From the NCBI RefSeq assembly GCF_030816715.1, contig NZ_JAUSYH010000001.1, positions 1,178,001 to 1,242,000 on the forward strand: DNA of 64,000 nt. The letters are read 5' to 3'. Numbering within the stretch: the stretch's first letter is position 1; each line of letters begins with the position of its first letter. A program made the position numbers and the translations under genes. The notes under the pieces are model-generated. The model searched no databases, had not been told where the DNA came from, and saw nothing but the letters and a program-made list of their open reading frames with translations. Below, piece by piece: positions 35,228 to 44,797 of this stretch. The stretch comes from Streptomyces achromogenes. Its GTDB lineage: Bacteria > Actinomycetota > Actinomycetes > Streptomycetales > Streptomycetaceae.

Positions 35228-36379
35228 ATGAACGACCGTATGACGACGCCGTGGGGCGAGGTCGAGCTGGCCCGCCACCCCGAGGACACCCGAGATCAGC
35301 TGCGCGCCTGGGACGCCTCCGACGCCTACCTGCTCAGACACCTCGCGGCGCAGGACGTCCCGCTGACCGGCACGGTGGTGGTGCTGGGCGACCGCTGGGG
35401 CGCGCTGGTCACGGCGTTGGCGGCGCACCGGCCGACACAGATCACCGACTCCTGGCTGGGGCAGGAGGCGACCCGGGCCAATCTGGCGCGGGCCGGCGCC
35501 GAGACCGGTTCCGTGCGGCTGCTCACCACGCAGGATCCGGTGCCGGAGCGGATCGACGTGCTGCTGGTGCGCATCCCCAAGAGCCTCGCGCTGCTGGAGG
35601 ACCAGTTGCTGCGGCTGGCGCCCGCCGTGCACGCGGGCACGGTCGTCGTCGGCACGGGCATGGTGAAGGAGATCCACACCTCGACGCTGAGACTGTTCGA
35701 GCGGATCCTCGGGCCGACCCGGACCTCCCTCGCCGAGCAGAAGGCCCGGCTGGTCTTCTGCACCCCCGACCCGGCGCTGAAGCCGCCGGTCACCCCGTGG
35801 CCCTACGTGTACGACCTGCCCGGCGACCTCGGCTCCCCGCTCTCCGGCCGGCCGGTCGTCAATCACGCCGGGGTGTTCTGCGCCGACCGCCTCGACGTCG
35901 GCACCCGGTTCTTCCTCCGGCATCTGCCGAGCGCCGGGGGCGGCCGCCGGGTCGTCGACCTGGGCTGCGGCAACGGGGTCGTCGGCACGGCGGTGGCGCT
36001 GACCGACCCGCGGGCGGAGGTGCTGTTCACCGACGAGTCGTTCCAGGCGGTGGCGTCGGCGGAGGCGACCTACCGGGCGAACGGGGTGCCGGGGCACGCC
36101 GAGTTCCGGGTCGGGGACGGGCTGGCGGGCGTCGCGGACGGCAGTGTGGACGTCGTGCTCAACAACCCGCCGTTCCACTCCCACCAGGCCACCACCGACG
36201 CGACCGCGTGGCGCATGTTCACGGGGGCCCGGCGCGCGCTGCGGCCGGGAGGCGAGCTGTGGGTGGTGGGCAACCGGCATCTGGGCTACCACGTGAAGCT
36301 GAAGCGGCTGTTCGGCAACAGTGAACTGGTCGCCGGCGACCGCAAGTTCGTGGTGCTGAAAGCGGTCAGGCAAGGGTGA
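35228..36379 (+). CDS. Class I SAM-dependent methyltransferase, RlmG/RsmC-like
   Basis: 383 residues. An N-terminal pseudo-methyltransferase domain is followed by a catalytic domain with VVDLGCGNGVVGTAVA (SAM loop) and NNPPFHS (N-P-P-F of base-N2 guanine methyltransferases). The two-domain layout matches the rRNA guanine-N2 enzymes RlmG and RsmC. Start: a TAGCCT -10 is seven bases before the ATG at 35228 and there is no ribosome site, so this ATG fits leaderless use better than the one at 35225. Confidence 0.85.
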   Translation: MNDRMTTPWGEVELARHPEDTRDQLRAWDASDAYLLRHLAAQDVPLTGTVVVLGDRWGALVTALAAHRPTQITDSWLGQEATRANLARAGAETGSVRLLTTQDPVPERIDVLLVRIPKSLALLEDQLLRLAPAVHAGTVVVGTGMVKEIHTSTLRLFERILGPTRTSLAEQKARLVFCTPDPALKPPVTPWPYVYDLPGDLGSPLSGRPVVNHAGVFCADRLDVGTRFFLRHLPSAGGGRRVVDLGCGNGVVGTAVALTDPRAEVLFTDESFQAVASAEATYRANGVPGHAEFRVGDGLAGVADGSVDVVLNNPPFHSHQATTDATAWRMFTGARRALRPGGELWVVGNRHLGYHVKLKRLFGNSELVAGDRKFVVLKAVRQG

Positions 36380-36524
36380 GTCCTCGCCCCTGCGCGACGA
36401 TCCGCTCGCCGGTGCGTATCGTCCCTCGTCGGCCGGGCGGTCCGCGGGCGGGGATCCCCCGGGAACGCCGCGCCTCGGAGGGATCCGCGCCTTCCCGCCG
36501 AAGCGCGGCGAACCAGTGCGGCAA

Positions 36525-37790
36525 CTAGCCTTCCGCGTGGGCGAGTTCGATGTCGTGGTCGCCCACGTCGGCGCCATCGAGGCTGACGCGTCCGGCCCGG
36601 GGCGGATAGCCGGCCGCGACGACCGTGTACGGGCCGTGGTCCAGGTCGGTGAAGGCGTACGCCCCGTCGCCGCCGGTCGTGGCGGTCGCCACGACGTTGC
36701 CCGCGGCGTCCATGAGGGTCACCCGGGCATCGGCCAGCGGAGCGCCCGCGCCGCGTACCGTGCCCCGTACCTGTGCGCCGGGCCGCAGCTCGACGTCGAC
36801 CCGGGTGAGACCGGCGACGCCGACCTCGACGGGCAGGGCCAGCGGCCGGTGCCTCGCAGAGCTGACCGCGAGGACGACCGCCCCCGGTACCAGGTCGGCG
36901 ACGGCGAACTCGCCCTCGCCGTCGGTCCGCGCGGTGGCCAGCACATCGCCGCGGACGTCCGTGACGACGACCACCGCGTCCGCCACCGGCGCTCCGTCGT
37001 CCGTGGACCGCACCGTGCCGGCCAGACCGCCGGCGACACCGAGCAGCACGTCGTGGCTGACGGGCTCCGCCCCGACCACGACGGTCGCGGCCTGCGGCTG
37101 GTGTCCGTCGGCCGAGGCGATGAGCACGTAGGCGCCCTCTCCCGGCGTCTCGAGCGCGTAGCAGCCGTCGCGGCCGGTGACCGCCCGGCCCAACTGCCGC
37201 CCGCCCAGCGAGACCAGCGTGACGGCGGCGCCGCACACCGGTGCGCCCTCGGCGCCCCGCACCAGCCCGCGCACCGCCCGGCCGCCGCCGGCCGGACCGC
37301 CGTCGGTCAGCCCGGGAACGGTCGCGACGAGCTCCGCGACGGCACGGGCCAGCGGCGCGGCCACGGCCGCGCCCACCGCCCCGTCCCCGGGCACGCCGAC
37401 ACCCGACTGCTCCGGGTTCGGTTCCGTCGGCGCCGGTTCGATCGAGGCCTGCTCGCCGGAGGGCGGTGTGCCCTGCTCACCCTGCTCGCCGGAGGCAGGC
37501 GTGGCCTCCTCGCCGGAGGAAGGTGCGGCCTGCGTTCCGATGGCCGCGGTCCGCCGTCCCGGGAGGAACGCGGCGAAGGCCAGGACGAGGACCACCGCTC
37601 CGGCCCCAGCCGCCATGACCACCTCGAAGCCGTTCTCCGAGGGCAGTGCGACGCCGCCGACGTCGGTGGTCATGCGGGCCAGGATCGCGCCGGCCGCGGC
37701 GCCGAAGGCCAGCACCGCCACGCCGACGCCGGCCCGGGGCGCCGCGGCCCCCTCCTCGATCCGCACGGACCGGGTCTGCGCAGGGGACAT
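36525..37790 (-). CDS. Carboxypeptidase-regulatory-like repeat protein with two N-terminal membrane helices (possible truncated MFS transporter)
   Basis: 421 residues. Two membrane helices (about 20-40 and 57-78), the first beginning RAGVGVAVLAFGAAAGAILA and the second ending FAAFLPGRRTAA, then a Pro/Glu/Gln linker, then three tandem carboxypeptidase-regulatory-like beta-sandwich repeats (about 168-245, 250-330, 335-418). The helices look like the last two of a 14-helix DHA2 drug transporter, and transporters with such C-terminal repeats are known in streptomycetes. The other twelve helices are absent, yet GGAGG precedes the ATG and a MarR-type promoter stands upstream, so the gene seems expressed after an internal deletion. 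That origin is inference. Confidence 0.75.
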   Translation of the reverse strand: MSPAQTRSVRIEEGAAAPRAGVGVAVLAFGAAAGAILARMTTDVGGVALPSENGFEVVMAAGAGAVVLVLAFAAFLPGRRTAAIGTQAAPSSGEEATPASGEQGEQGTPPSGEQASIEPAPTEPNPEQSGVGVPGDGAVGAAVAAPLARAVAELVATVPGLTDGGPAGGGRAVRGLVRGAEGAPVCGAAVTLVSLGGRQLGRAVTGRDGCYALETPGEGAYVLIASADGHQPQAATVVVGAEPVSHDVLLGVAGGLAGTVRSTDDGAPVADAVVVVTDVRGDVLATARTDGEGEFAVADLVPGAVVLAVSSARHRPLALPVEVGVAGLTRVDVELRPGAQVRGTVRGAGAPLADARVTLMDAAGNVVATATTGGDGAYAFTDLDHGPYTVVAAGYPPRAGRVSLDGADVGDHDIELAHAEG

Positions 37791-37834
37791 GGGCCGGGCC
37801 TCCGTGGGGGGTGCGGTACTGCACGACTGGCAGC

Positions 37835-37864
37835 ATCCTAGGCCCGCTTGATTGACTCAAGCAA
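37835..37864 (-). promoter_or_regulatory. Promoter with MarR-type palindrome in the spacer
   Basis: Minus strand: -35 TTGCTT (37859-37864), 18-base spacer, -10 TAGGAT (37835-37840). The 15-bp palindrome CTTGATTGACTCAAG (37847-37861) fills most of the spacer, where a MarR-family repressor would block polymerase. It drives the repeat-protein gene at 37790. Confidence 0.65.
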
Positions 37865-37892
37865 CTAGCATGTCCGGTGTGCGACGTGTGAA

Positions 37893-37923
37893 GGTTCCGG
37901 GCAGGGAAACCCTGCCCGGAACC
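37893..37923 (-). terminator. htpG terminator
   Basis: A perfect 14-bp stem (GGTTCCGGGCAGGG and complement) with a 3-base loop, 14 bases past the htpG stop. Confidence 0.8.
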
Positions 37924-37936
37924 CCTTTCCCGCCCG

Positions 37937-39838
37937 TTACAGCGTGCGCTCCAGGCTGTCCGCCACCAGCTTCACGAACCGGCCGGGCTCCTTCGGCCGC
38001 CCGCCCTCGGCGAGCACTGCCAGACCGTGCAGCAGCTCCGCGGTCTCGGCGAGGCCGGAGTGGTCCTCGCGCTCCTGGTAGGCCTTGTTCAGGCCCTTGA
38101 CGAGCCGGTGCTCGGGGTTGAGCTCGAGGATCCGCCGGGCCCGCGGCACCTCCTGCCCCATGGCGCGGTACATGTTCTCCAGCGCCGGGGTGAGGTCGTT
38201 CGCGTCGGAGACGATGCAGGCCGGCGAGACCGTGAGCCGGGAGGACAGCCGCACCTCCTTGACGTCCTCGTCCAGCCGCTCGTTCATCCAGGCGAGCAGC
38301 CCCGCGTACTCCTCGCTCTGCTTCTCGCGCTCGCCGTCGGCCTGCTCGCCGCCCTCCCCGTCGAGGTCGACCTCGCCCTTGGCGACCGACCGAAGCGGCT
38401 TGCCGTCGAACTCGCCCACCACGTCGGCCCACACCTCGTCGACCGGGTCGGTGAGCAGCAGGACCTCCACGCCCTTCGCCCGGAACGCCTCCATGTGCGG
38501 GGAGTTCTCGATGCTCTGCCGGGACTCGCCTGTCAGGTAGTAGACGGCGTCCTGGCCCTCCTTCATCCGCTCGACGTAGCCCCGCAGGGTGGTCGGCTCG
38601 TCCTCGCTGTGCGTGGTCGCGAAGGAGGAGACCGCGAGAAGCGCGTCGCGGTTGTCGGAGTCGGAGAGCAGGCCTTCCTTCAGGACGGCGCCGAACTCCC
38701 GCCAGAACGTGGCGTAGCGGTCGGGCGCCGCGGTCATCATGTCCTTGATCGTGGACACGACCTTCTTGGTCAGCCGGCGCTGCATCATCCGGATGTGCCG
38801 GTCCTGCTGGAGGATCTCGCGGGACACGTTCAGCGAGAGGTCGGCGGCGTCGACCACGCCCTTGACGAAGCGCAGGTACGGCGGCAGCAGCGCCTCGCAG
38901 TCGTCCATGATGAAGACGCGCTTCACATACAGCTGGACACCGCGCTTGTAGCCCTGGTTGTACAGGTCGTGCGGGGCGTGGGAGGGCACGAACAGCAGCG
39001 CCTGGTACTCGAAGGTGCCCTCGGCCTGCAGCCGGACGGTCTCCAGCGGTTCGCGCCAGTCGTGACTGATGTGCTTGTACAGCTCGTGGTACTCGTCGTC
39101 GGACACCTCGTCGCGCGAGCGCGCCCACAGGGCCTTCATCGAGTTGAGCGTCTCGGCAGCGGGCGCGGCGTCGTCGCCCTCGCCCCTCTTCGGGGTCATC
39201 CTGATCGGCCAGGTGATGAAGTCCGAGTAGCGCTTGACGATCTCCCGGACCGTCCACTCCGAGGTGTAGTCGTGCAGCTTGTCCTCGTCGTCCGCCGGCT
39301 TCAGGTGGAGGGTGACGGAGGTGCCCTGCGGCGCGTCGTGGACGGCCTCCAGCGTGTACGTCCCCTCGCCGCGCGACGACCAGCGGGTGCCCTGTGCCTC
39401 CCCCGCGCGCCGGGTCACCAGGGTCATCTCGTCCGCCACCATGAAACCGGAGTAGAAACCGACGCCGAACTGGCCGATCAGCCCCTCGGCGCTGCCCGTG
39501 TCCTGCGCCTCGCGCAGCTCCCTGACGAACTGGGCCGTGCCCGAGTTGGCGATCGTGCCGATCAGCCGTCCGACCTCGTCGTACGACATCCCGATCCCGT
39601 TGTCCCGCACGGTGAGGGTGCGGGCCTCGGGGTCGGTCTCGATCTCGATGTGCAGGTCGGAGACGTCGGCGTCGGGCGCGTCCTCCCGCAGCGCGGCGAG
39701 GCGCAGCTTGTCCAGCGCGTCGGAGGCGTTGGAGACGAGCTCGCGCAGAAAGACGTCCTTGTTCGAGTAGACCGAGTGGATCATCAGTTGCAGCAACTGA
39801 CGGGCCTCTACCTGGAACTCAAACGTTTCGGTCGACAT
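37937..39838 (-). CDS. htpG: Molecular chaperone HtpG (Hsp90)
   Basis: 633 residues, normal for bacterial Hsp90. A cytosolic ATP-driven chaperone. GHKL ATPase motifs: [31 protein letters not shown]; then the middle domain with LYVKRVFI and the NVSREILQQ catalytic loop, and the C-terminal dimerisation domain. The start is ATG (MSTETFEFQ) with GAGGAA ten bases upstream; a longer in-frame reading is not conserved. Confidence 0.96.
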
Positions 39839-39960
39839 GGTTGGCGTGTTCCTCACAGGTTCCGAAAGAGTCTCCTGAACTGGCGGAAGCCACTTTAGGA
39901 CACGTTCTCGCGCTGCGCGGGCCGGTGGTGCGGATGCCTCCCGCGAAACGCGGCGGGTCG

Positions 39961-40800
39961 TCAGCGCAGGAGAGCGGCGCGCAGGGTGAGGCCGTGGCCG
40001 ACGCGGAGCCGGCGCAGTTCCCAGAGGGCGACCGCGGTGACCGACAGCGGGGCGCCCAGCAGAAGCAGGATCCGCACCGGGACCGGGACGCCCTCGTAGG
40101 CGCCGGTGAACACGTCGATCAGCGCCATCTCCCACACGAGCACCAGCGCCAGCAGCGGCGGCACCGTCTCGTGGATGTCCGCCGTGCGGAACACGTGCGC
40201 GAGGGACATCCCGACGCCGTAGACGACGAACGGCAGAACCCACACGACCATGAACAGGGCGACGACGGCGGTGATCACCGTTGTCGCGGGACCGGTTGCG
40301 AAACGGCCGTCGAGCAGGCCGGTCAGGACGGCCGCCGGGAACAGGGCGACCGCGGCGATGATCGCCACGACCGAGCCGAGCGGTCTGGCCGCCCGACGCA
40401 GCAGTTCACGCCGGGCGGGCGGGCGCGCCGCGCCGATCAGCGCGCCGACGGCCAGGGGGAAGGTCACCGCGAGGACGAGGACGTTGTTCCAGGTCTGATC
40501 CACCCGGTCGTCGGCGAAGTCCCCGACGGACGCGACGAGTCGGTAGGAGACCATCACCCACACCACGGCGGCCAGTCCGACGGCGGTGCGGATCCGCTGC
40601 ATGCGGGCGACCACCGGATCGTCCACCCGGCCCGGACGGGACGGCCGGAACACCGTACGGCCCACCGCGATGGGGCCGACGGCCCGCCACAGCCGCCGGA
40701 ACACGCCCACGCGGGGCACGGGTTGCGGCAAGGGCTGCGGCCCGTAGGGGTGGTACGGGTCGTACGGCGGCTGTCCGCCCTGCTGGTTCCAGGCGTTCAT
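39961..40800 (-). CDS. Polytopic membrane protein of unknown function
   Basis: 279 residues. A Pro/Tyr/Gln-rich cytoplasmic N-terminus (about 1-30) is followed by roughly five or six transmembrane helices. No catalytic motif seen. It starts 101 bases from the next minus-strand gene's end. Confidence 0.72.
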   Translation of the reverse strand: MNAWNQQGGQPPYDPYHPYGPQPLPQPVPRVGVFRRLWRAVGPIAVGRTVFRPSRPGRVDDPVVARMQRIRTAVGLAAVVWVMVSYRLVASVGDFADDRVDQTWNNVLVLAVTFPLAVGALIGAARPPARRELLRRAARPLGSVVAIIAAVALFPAAVLTGLLDGRFATGPATTVITAVVALFMVVWVLPFVVYGVGMSLAHVFRTADIHETVPPLLALVLVWEMALIDVFTGAYEGVPVPVRILLLLGAPLSVTAVALWELRRLRVGHGLTLRAALLR

Positions 40801-40901
40801 GGTGACGGCTCCCCCGAGGCACTGCGGTGATCACAGCGGTGATGACAGATGCGCGCGGAAGCCTAGCGACCGCATCTCCCCGGCGTCGGGCCACGGGTGG
40901 A

Positions 40902-41528
40902 TCAGCGCGGAATCTCCTCCACCTGTGCGAAGCCTCCCGTCGCGTGCCAGTCCAGCCGGGTGAGCGTCTCGGTGGAGTTCCGGGTGAAGCGCAGGCGCCG
41001 GGTGTCGCCCTCGCCCTGCGCGGCGACCTTCGTCCAGCCGTCGAAGTCCCTGGTGAGCTTGGTGTCCCAGCGTCCGAGGCCGGCCGTGCCGACCGCGGCG
41101 ATCGACTCGGTCGGCGGCTCGCCGTCGTAGCAGTAGACGCCCCAGTCCGCGATGACGGCGACCGTGTCGCCGAACGCCTTGAGCGTGAGGCTGTGACAGC
41201 GGTCCGTCGCGGTCGCGTACACCAGGCGCGGCGCGCTCCAGGCGCCTGTGTCCGCGTCCCGGTGCCGCTCCACCAGTCCGCGTCCGGCGACGTACGACAT
41301 GCCCACGCGCCGGCCGTCGGGCAGGCGGATCTCCCCGTCGAAGCGCGGGTCCGGAGACGGGGTCGGCGAGGCTTCGGCCACGGACCTCGTCGGCGTCGCG
41401 GTCGCCCCGGCCTCCGTGTCCGTCGCCCCCGCGGTCGCGCTCCCCGTGCCCGTCGGCCCGCCGCAGGCCACCGCGAGGCCCGCCACCATCGCCACCGCGG
41501 CCGAGGCCCGCAGCCGATCTCCGCTCAT
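40902..41528 (-). CDS. Lipoprotein of unknown function
   Basis: 208 residues from ATG (MSGDRLRAS) with GGGGGA eight bases upstream. The signal peptide ends in the lipobox LAVAC, with Cys22 as the lipidated residue (a substrate for Lnt, encoded at 13-15 kb). A Thr/Ala/Pro-rich linker precedes a beta-rich domain of about 150 residues. No family recognised. Confidence 0.78.
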   Translation of the reverse strand: MSGDRLRASAAVAMVAGLAVACGGPTGTGSATAGATDTEAGATATPTRSVAEASPTPSPDPRFDGEIRLPDGRRVGMSYVAGRGLVERHRDADTGAWSAPRLVYATATDRCHSLTLKAFGDTVAVIADWGVYCYDGEPPTESIAAVGTAGLGRWDTKLTRDFDGWTKVAAQGEGDTRRLRFTRNSTETLTRLDWHATGGFAQVEEIPR

Positions 41529-41651
41529 GCGCATTCCCCCATGGTGCACTCCTCGCCACGTGCGACGACGCCGCGCGACACGGCCGGGCGCCTCCGGCCG
41601 GTGCGCTGCCCCCCTCCCCGCGTCCGCACTCCGTCGGGCAGACTTCCCCAC

Positions 41652-42398
41652 ATGGAGACTTCCGAGTTCCTCGAGATCCTCGACCGCGAGGGCCGGGCCC
41701 TGGCCGACGCCGCGGCGGAGGCGGGCCCCGATGCCAAGGTCGTGACCTGCCCGGGCTGGCAGGTACGGGACCTGCTGCGGCACACGGGCGCGGTGCACCG
41801 CTGGGCCACGTCGTTCGTCGCCGACGGCCACGCCGCCTTCCGCCCCATCGAGGAGCCGCCGGAGCTCGACGACGATGCGCTGCGGGACTGGTTCCGCGCC
41901 GGACACCGGCGGCTCGTCGACACCCTTTCCACCGCGCCGCCGGACGTGCGGTGCTGGCACTTCCTGCCCGGGCCGACGCCGCTGGCGTTCTGGGCCAGGC
42001 GACAGGCGCACGAGACGGCCGTGCACCGCGTGGACGCCGAGTCGGCCCGCGGCCGCGATCTCGAGGAGGTCGCGCGGGAGTTCACCGCCGCATTCGCCGC
42101 GGACGGCGTCGACGAGTTGCTGCGCGGTTTCCACGCGCGCGACCGGAGCAGGGTGCGCAGCGAGGTGCCGCGGACGCTGCGGGTGCGGGCGACGGACACG
42201 GCCGACGCGGTGTGGTCGGTGCGCGTGTCGTCGGAGCCGCCGATGACGCGGCGCGACGCCGACGGGCCCGCCGACTGCGAGGTGTCCGGACCTGCCGCCC
42301 CGCTCTACCTCTCGCTGTGGAACCGGTTGCCGCTGCCCGCCGTGACCGGTGACGCCGCGCTCGCGACGCTGTGGCGGGAGACGTCCGGGGTGAGCTGA
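41652..42398 (+). CDS. Maleylpyruvate isomerase family mycothiol-dependent enzyme
   Basis: 248 residues. DinB-like four-helix N-terminal domain with the metal-binding histidines in DLLRHTGAVHRW and RRQAHETAVHRVD, then a C-terminal SCP2-like domain. Such proteins use mycothiol in transferase or isomerase reactions; the substrate is unknown. A CAGACT -10 seven bases before the ATG suggests a leaderless start. Confidence 0.83.
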   Translation: METSEFLEILDREGRALADAAAEAGPDAKVVTCPGWQVRDLLRHTGAVHRWATSFVADGHAAFRPIEEPPELDDDALRDWFRAGHRRLVDTLSTAPPDVRCWHFLPGPTPLAFWARRQAHETAVHRVDAESARGRDLEEVAREFTAAFAADGVDELLRGFHARDRSRVRSEVPRTLRVRATDTADAVWSVRVSSEPPMTRRDADGPADCEVSGPAAPLYLSLWNRLPLPAVTGDAALATLWRETSGVS

Positions 42399-42429
42399 GC
42401 GGCGGCCCCGGTCCGGCGGCGGGCGGCCG

Positions 42430-42834
42430 TCAGTCCGTCAGCATTCTGGTGAGCACCGCGCGCTGCACCGGCCGTACGTCGCCGTGCAGCGCGCGTCCCT
42501 TTCCGGTGAGCGCCACCCGGACGCCTCTGCGGTCCTCCGCGCACAGGCCCCGCTCGACGAGACCGTCCTTCTCCAGACGGGCGATGAGCCGCGACAGCGC
42601 GCTCTGGCTGAGGTGGACCCGTTCGGCGATCTCCTGGACGCGGAAGCCGCACGAGACGTCTCGCGCAGGCGACTCGGCGAGGACGTCGAGCACCTCGAAG
42701 TCGCTGGCGCACAACCCGTGTCGGTGCAGTGCCCGGTCGAGTTCGCACTGGGTGCGGGCGTGCAGGGCCAGCATGTCCCGCCACTGGTCCACGAGCGCCT
42801 GCTCGGCCTCGGACCCGCCCTTCTCCACCGCCAT
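42430..42834 (-). CDS. MarR family transcriptional regulator
   Basis: 134 residues. Winged HTH with VQEIAERVHLSQSALSRLIA and the wing EDRRGVRVALTGKG. The start (MAVEKGG) follows a TACGGT -10 by seven bases, i.e. leaderless. It is divergent from the DHA2 efflux gene with a shared 86-base promoter region holding a perfect palindrome, so it most likely represses that transporter and itself. Confidence 0.9.
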   Translation of the reverse strand: MAVEKGGSEAEQALVDQWRDMLALHARTQCELDRALHRHGLCASDFEVLDVLAESPARDVSCGFRVQEIAERVHLSQSALSRLIARLEKDGLVERGLCAEDRRGVRVALTGKGRALHGDVRPVQRAVLTRMLTD

Positions 42835-42886
42835 GGGGCGCACCGTAGCAGAGCACGGAATTTGTTGCACCCGAATTAAATGCGTT

Positions 42887-42899
42887 TGCATTCGATGCA
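42887..42899. promoter_or_regulatory. Palindrome in the marR/DHA2 divergent promoter
   Basis: TGCAT-TCG-ATGCA, overlapping an ATGC-GTTT-GCAT repeat and the likely -35 of the transporter promoter (-10 TACTGT at 42908-42913). Candidate operator for the adjacent MarR protein. Confidence 0.6.
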
Positions 42900-42920
42900 C
42901 GCGCATGTACTGTCGTCGGC

Positions 42921-44423
42921 ATGACCTCTCCGCTCACCTCCCCCGCGGTCACCCTCCCCGAGGGCCGCTGGACCTCCCGGCTCTGGGGCACGCTCCTGGT
43001 GCTGTGCGCCGCGATGTTCCTGGACGCGCTCGATGTGTCCATGGTCGGCGTCGCCCTGCCGTCCATCGGCTCCGACCTCGGGCTCTCCACCTCGACGCTG
43101 CAGTGGATCGTCAGCGGCTACATCCTGGGCTACGGCGGGCTGCTCCTCCTCGGCGGCCGCACGGCCGACCTGCTGGGCCGCCGCCAGGTGTTCCTGATCG
43201 CACTCGGCGTCTTCGCGCTGGCCTCGCTCCTCGGCGGACTCGTCGACTCGGGTCCGTTGCTGATCGCCAGCCGGTTCATCAAGGGTCTCAGCGCCGCCTT
43301 CACCGCCCCGGCCGGCCTGTCGATCATCACCACGACATTCCCGGAGGGCCCGCTGCGCAACCGCGCGCTCTCCATCTACACCACCTGCGCCGCGACCGGC
43401 TTCTCGATGGGCCTGGTCCTCTCCGGCCTGCTCACCGAGGCCAGTTGGCGCCTGACCATGCTGCTCCCCGCCCCGATCGCCCTGGTCGCGCTGGCTGCCG
43501 GACTGAGGCTCCTGCCGCGCAGCGAACGGGAGAAGAACCACAACGGCTACGACGTCCCGGGCGCCGTCCTCGGCACCGCGTCGATGCTGCTGCTGGTCTT
43601 CACCGTGGTGCAGGCCCCCGAGGCCGGCTGGACGTCCGCCCGGACACTGCTGTCCTTCCTCGCCGTGGCCGTCATGCTGACCGTCTTCGTCCAGGTCGAG
43701 CGGCGCTCCGCCGGCCCGCTGATCCGGCTCGGCGTGCTGCGCTCGGGCAGCCAGATCCGCGCCCAGCTCGGTGCGATGGCCTTCTTCGGCTCCTACGTCG
43801 GCTTCCAGTTCCTGGCCACCCTGTACATGCAGACGCTGCTCGGCTGGTCGGCGCTGCACACGGCGCTCGCCTTCCTCCCGGCCGGCGCGCTGGTGGCGGT
43901 GTCCTCGACCAAGGTGGGCTCGATCGTGGACCGGTTCGGCACGCCACGGCTGATCGCGGCGGGCTTCGCCCTCATGGTCGCCGGGTACGCGCTCTTCCTC
44001 CGCGTCGATCTCGACCCGGTCTACGCCGCCGTCATCCTGCCGTCGATGCTGTTGATCGGCGCGGCCTGCGCGCTGGTCTTCCCCTCGCTCAACATCCAGG
44101 CCACCAACGGCGTGGCGGACCACGAGCAGGGCATGGTCTCGGGTCTGCTCAACACCTCGGTGCAGGTGGGCGGTGCGATCTTCCTCGCCGTCGTGACGGC
44201 GGTGGTGACCGCGGGAGCCCCCGCCGACCCCACCCCGCAGGCCGTCCTCGACAGCTACCGCCCCGGACTGACGGTGGTGACGATCGTCGCCGCGGCGGGT
44301 CTGCTCATCACCCTCCCCGGCCTGCGCACCCGGCGCGCCCGCAACGCGGTCGTCGTCGCCAAGTCCCCTTCCGTGCAAGCGGAGTTCGAGGCGCCGATGG
44401 AGCCGGTGGGGGTCCGCGACTGA
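42921..44423 (+). CDS. MFS drug transporter, DHA2 (14-helix) type
   Basis: 500 residues with 14 predicted helices. Seen: LDALDVSMVGVALPSIG (helix 1), GGRTADLLGRR (loop 2-3), and the helix-5 motif C-like AATGFSMGLVLSG. A proton-driven multidrug exporter, probably controlled by the divergent MarR regulator. The start ATG lies seven bases after the -10, so it is leaderless. Confidence 0.92.
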   Translation: MTSPLTSPAVTLPEGRWTSRLWGTLLVLCAAMFLDALDVSMVGVALPSIGSDLGLSTSTLQWIVSGYILGYGGLLLLGGRTADLLGRRQVFLIALGVFALASLLGGLVDSGPLLIASRFIKGLSAAFTAPAGLSIITTTFPEGPLRNRALSIYTTCAATGFSMGLVLSGLLTEASWRLTMLLPAPIALVALAAGLRLLPRSEREKNHNGYDVPGAVLGTASMLLLVFTVVQAPEAGWTSARTLLSFLAVAVMLTVFVQVERRSAGPLIRLGVLRSGSQIRAQLGAMAFFGSYVGFQFLATLYMQTLLGWSALHTALAFLPAGALVAVSSTKVGSIVDRFGTPRLIAAGFALMVAGYALFLRVDLDPVYAAVILPSMLLIGAACALVFPSLNIQATNGVADHEQGMVSGLLNTSVQVGGAIFLAVVTAVVTAGAPADPTPQAVLDSYRPGLTVVTIVAAAGLLITLPGLRTRRARNAVVVAKSPSVQAEFEAPMEPVGVRD

Positions 44424-44451
44424 GCCGGCGCCCGGAGCGCCGTCCGCACCG

Positions 44452-44488
44452 GGCCGCCCGGCGGGGCCGATTGCCCCGCCGGGCGGCC
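44452..44488 (+). terminator. Terminator after the DHA2 gene
   Basis: A perfect 15-bp GC stem with a 7-base loop, 28 bases after the stop and just before the next gene's promoter. Confidence 0.75.
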
Positions 44489-44506
44489 GACTGTGACACT
44501 CACCGC

Positions 44507-44797
44507 ATGGACGGCCACGGAGGACAGGGGCGGCGCACCCAGGCCGAGCGGGACGCGATCACCGTCGAGATCGGGTACGCGCTCGTCAGCGCCGTGTTCG
44601 CGGCGGCTGTGACCTTCGGGGCGATCGCGGGTCCGGCGCTGCTGTTCGACCTGCCCGGCCTGGCGGAGACCTGGCTGGTGCGGGCAGGCCTCGTCCTCGC
44701 TCCGGTGCTGTTCGCGGCCCGGGTGATCTCCGTGCTGGTCCGCTTCCGGCCGGGCGCTCAGCCCAGCCAGCCCGGCCGGACCAGGCCCGACTCGTAG
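44507..44797 (+). CDS. Small two-helix membrane protein (DUF6332-like)
   Basis: 96 residues: a polar N-terminus (TQAERDAITVEIGYALVSA) and two membrane helices. I associate it with the DUF6332 family (unverified). The GACACT -10 six bases before the ATG suggests a leaderless start. Its last 40 bases overlap the end of the convergent response-regulator gene. Confidence 0.7.
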   Translation: MDGHGGQGRRTQAERDAITVEIGYALVSAVFAAAVTFGAIAGPALLFDLPGLAETWLVRAGLVLAPVLFAARVISVLVRFRPGAQPSQPGRTRPDS

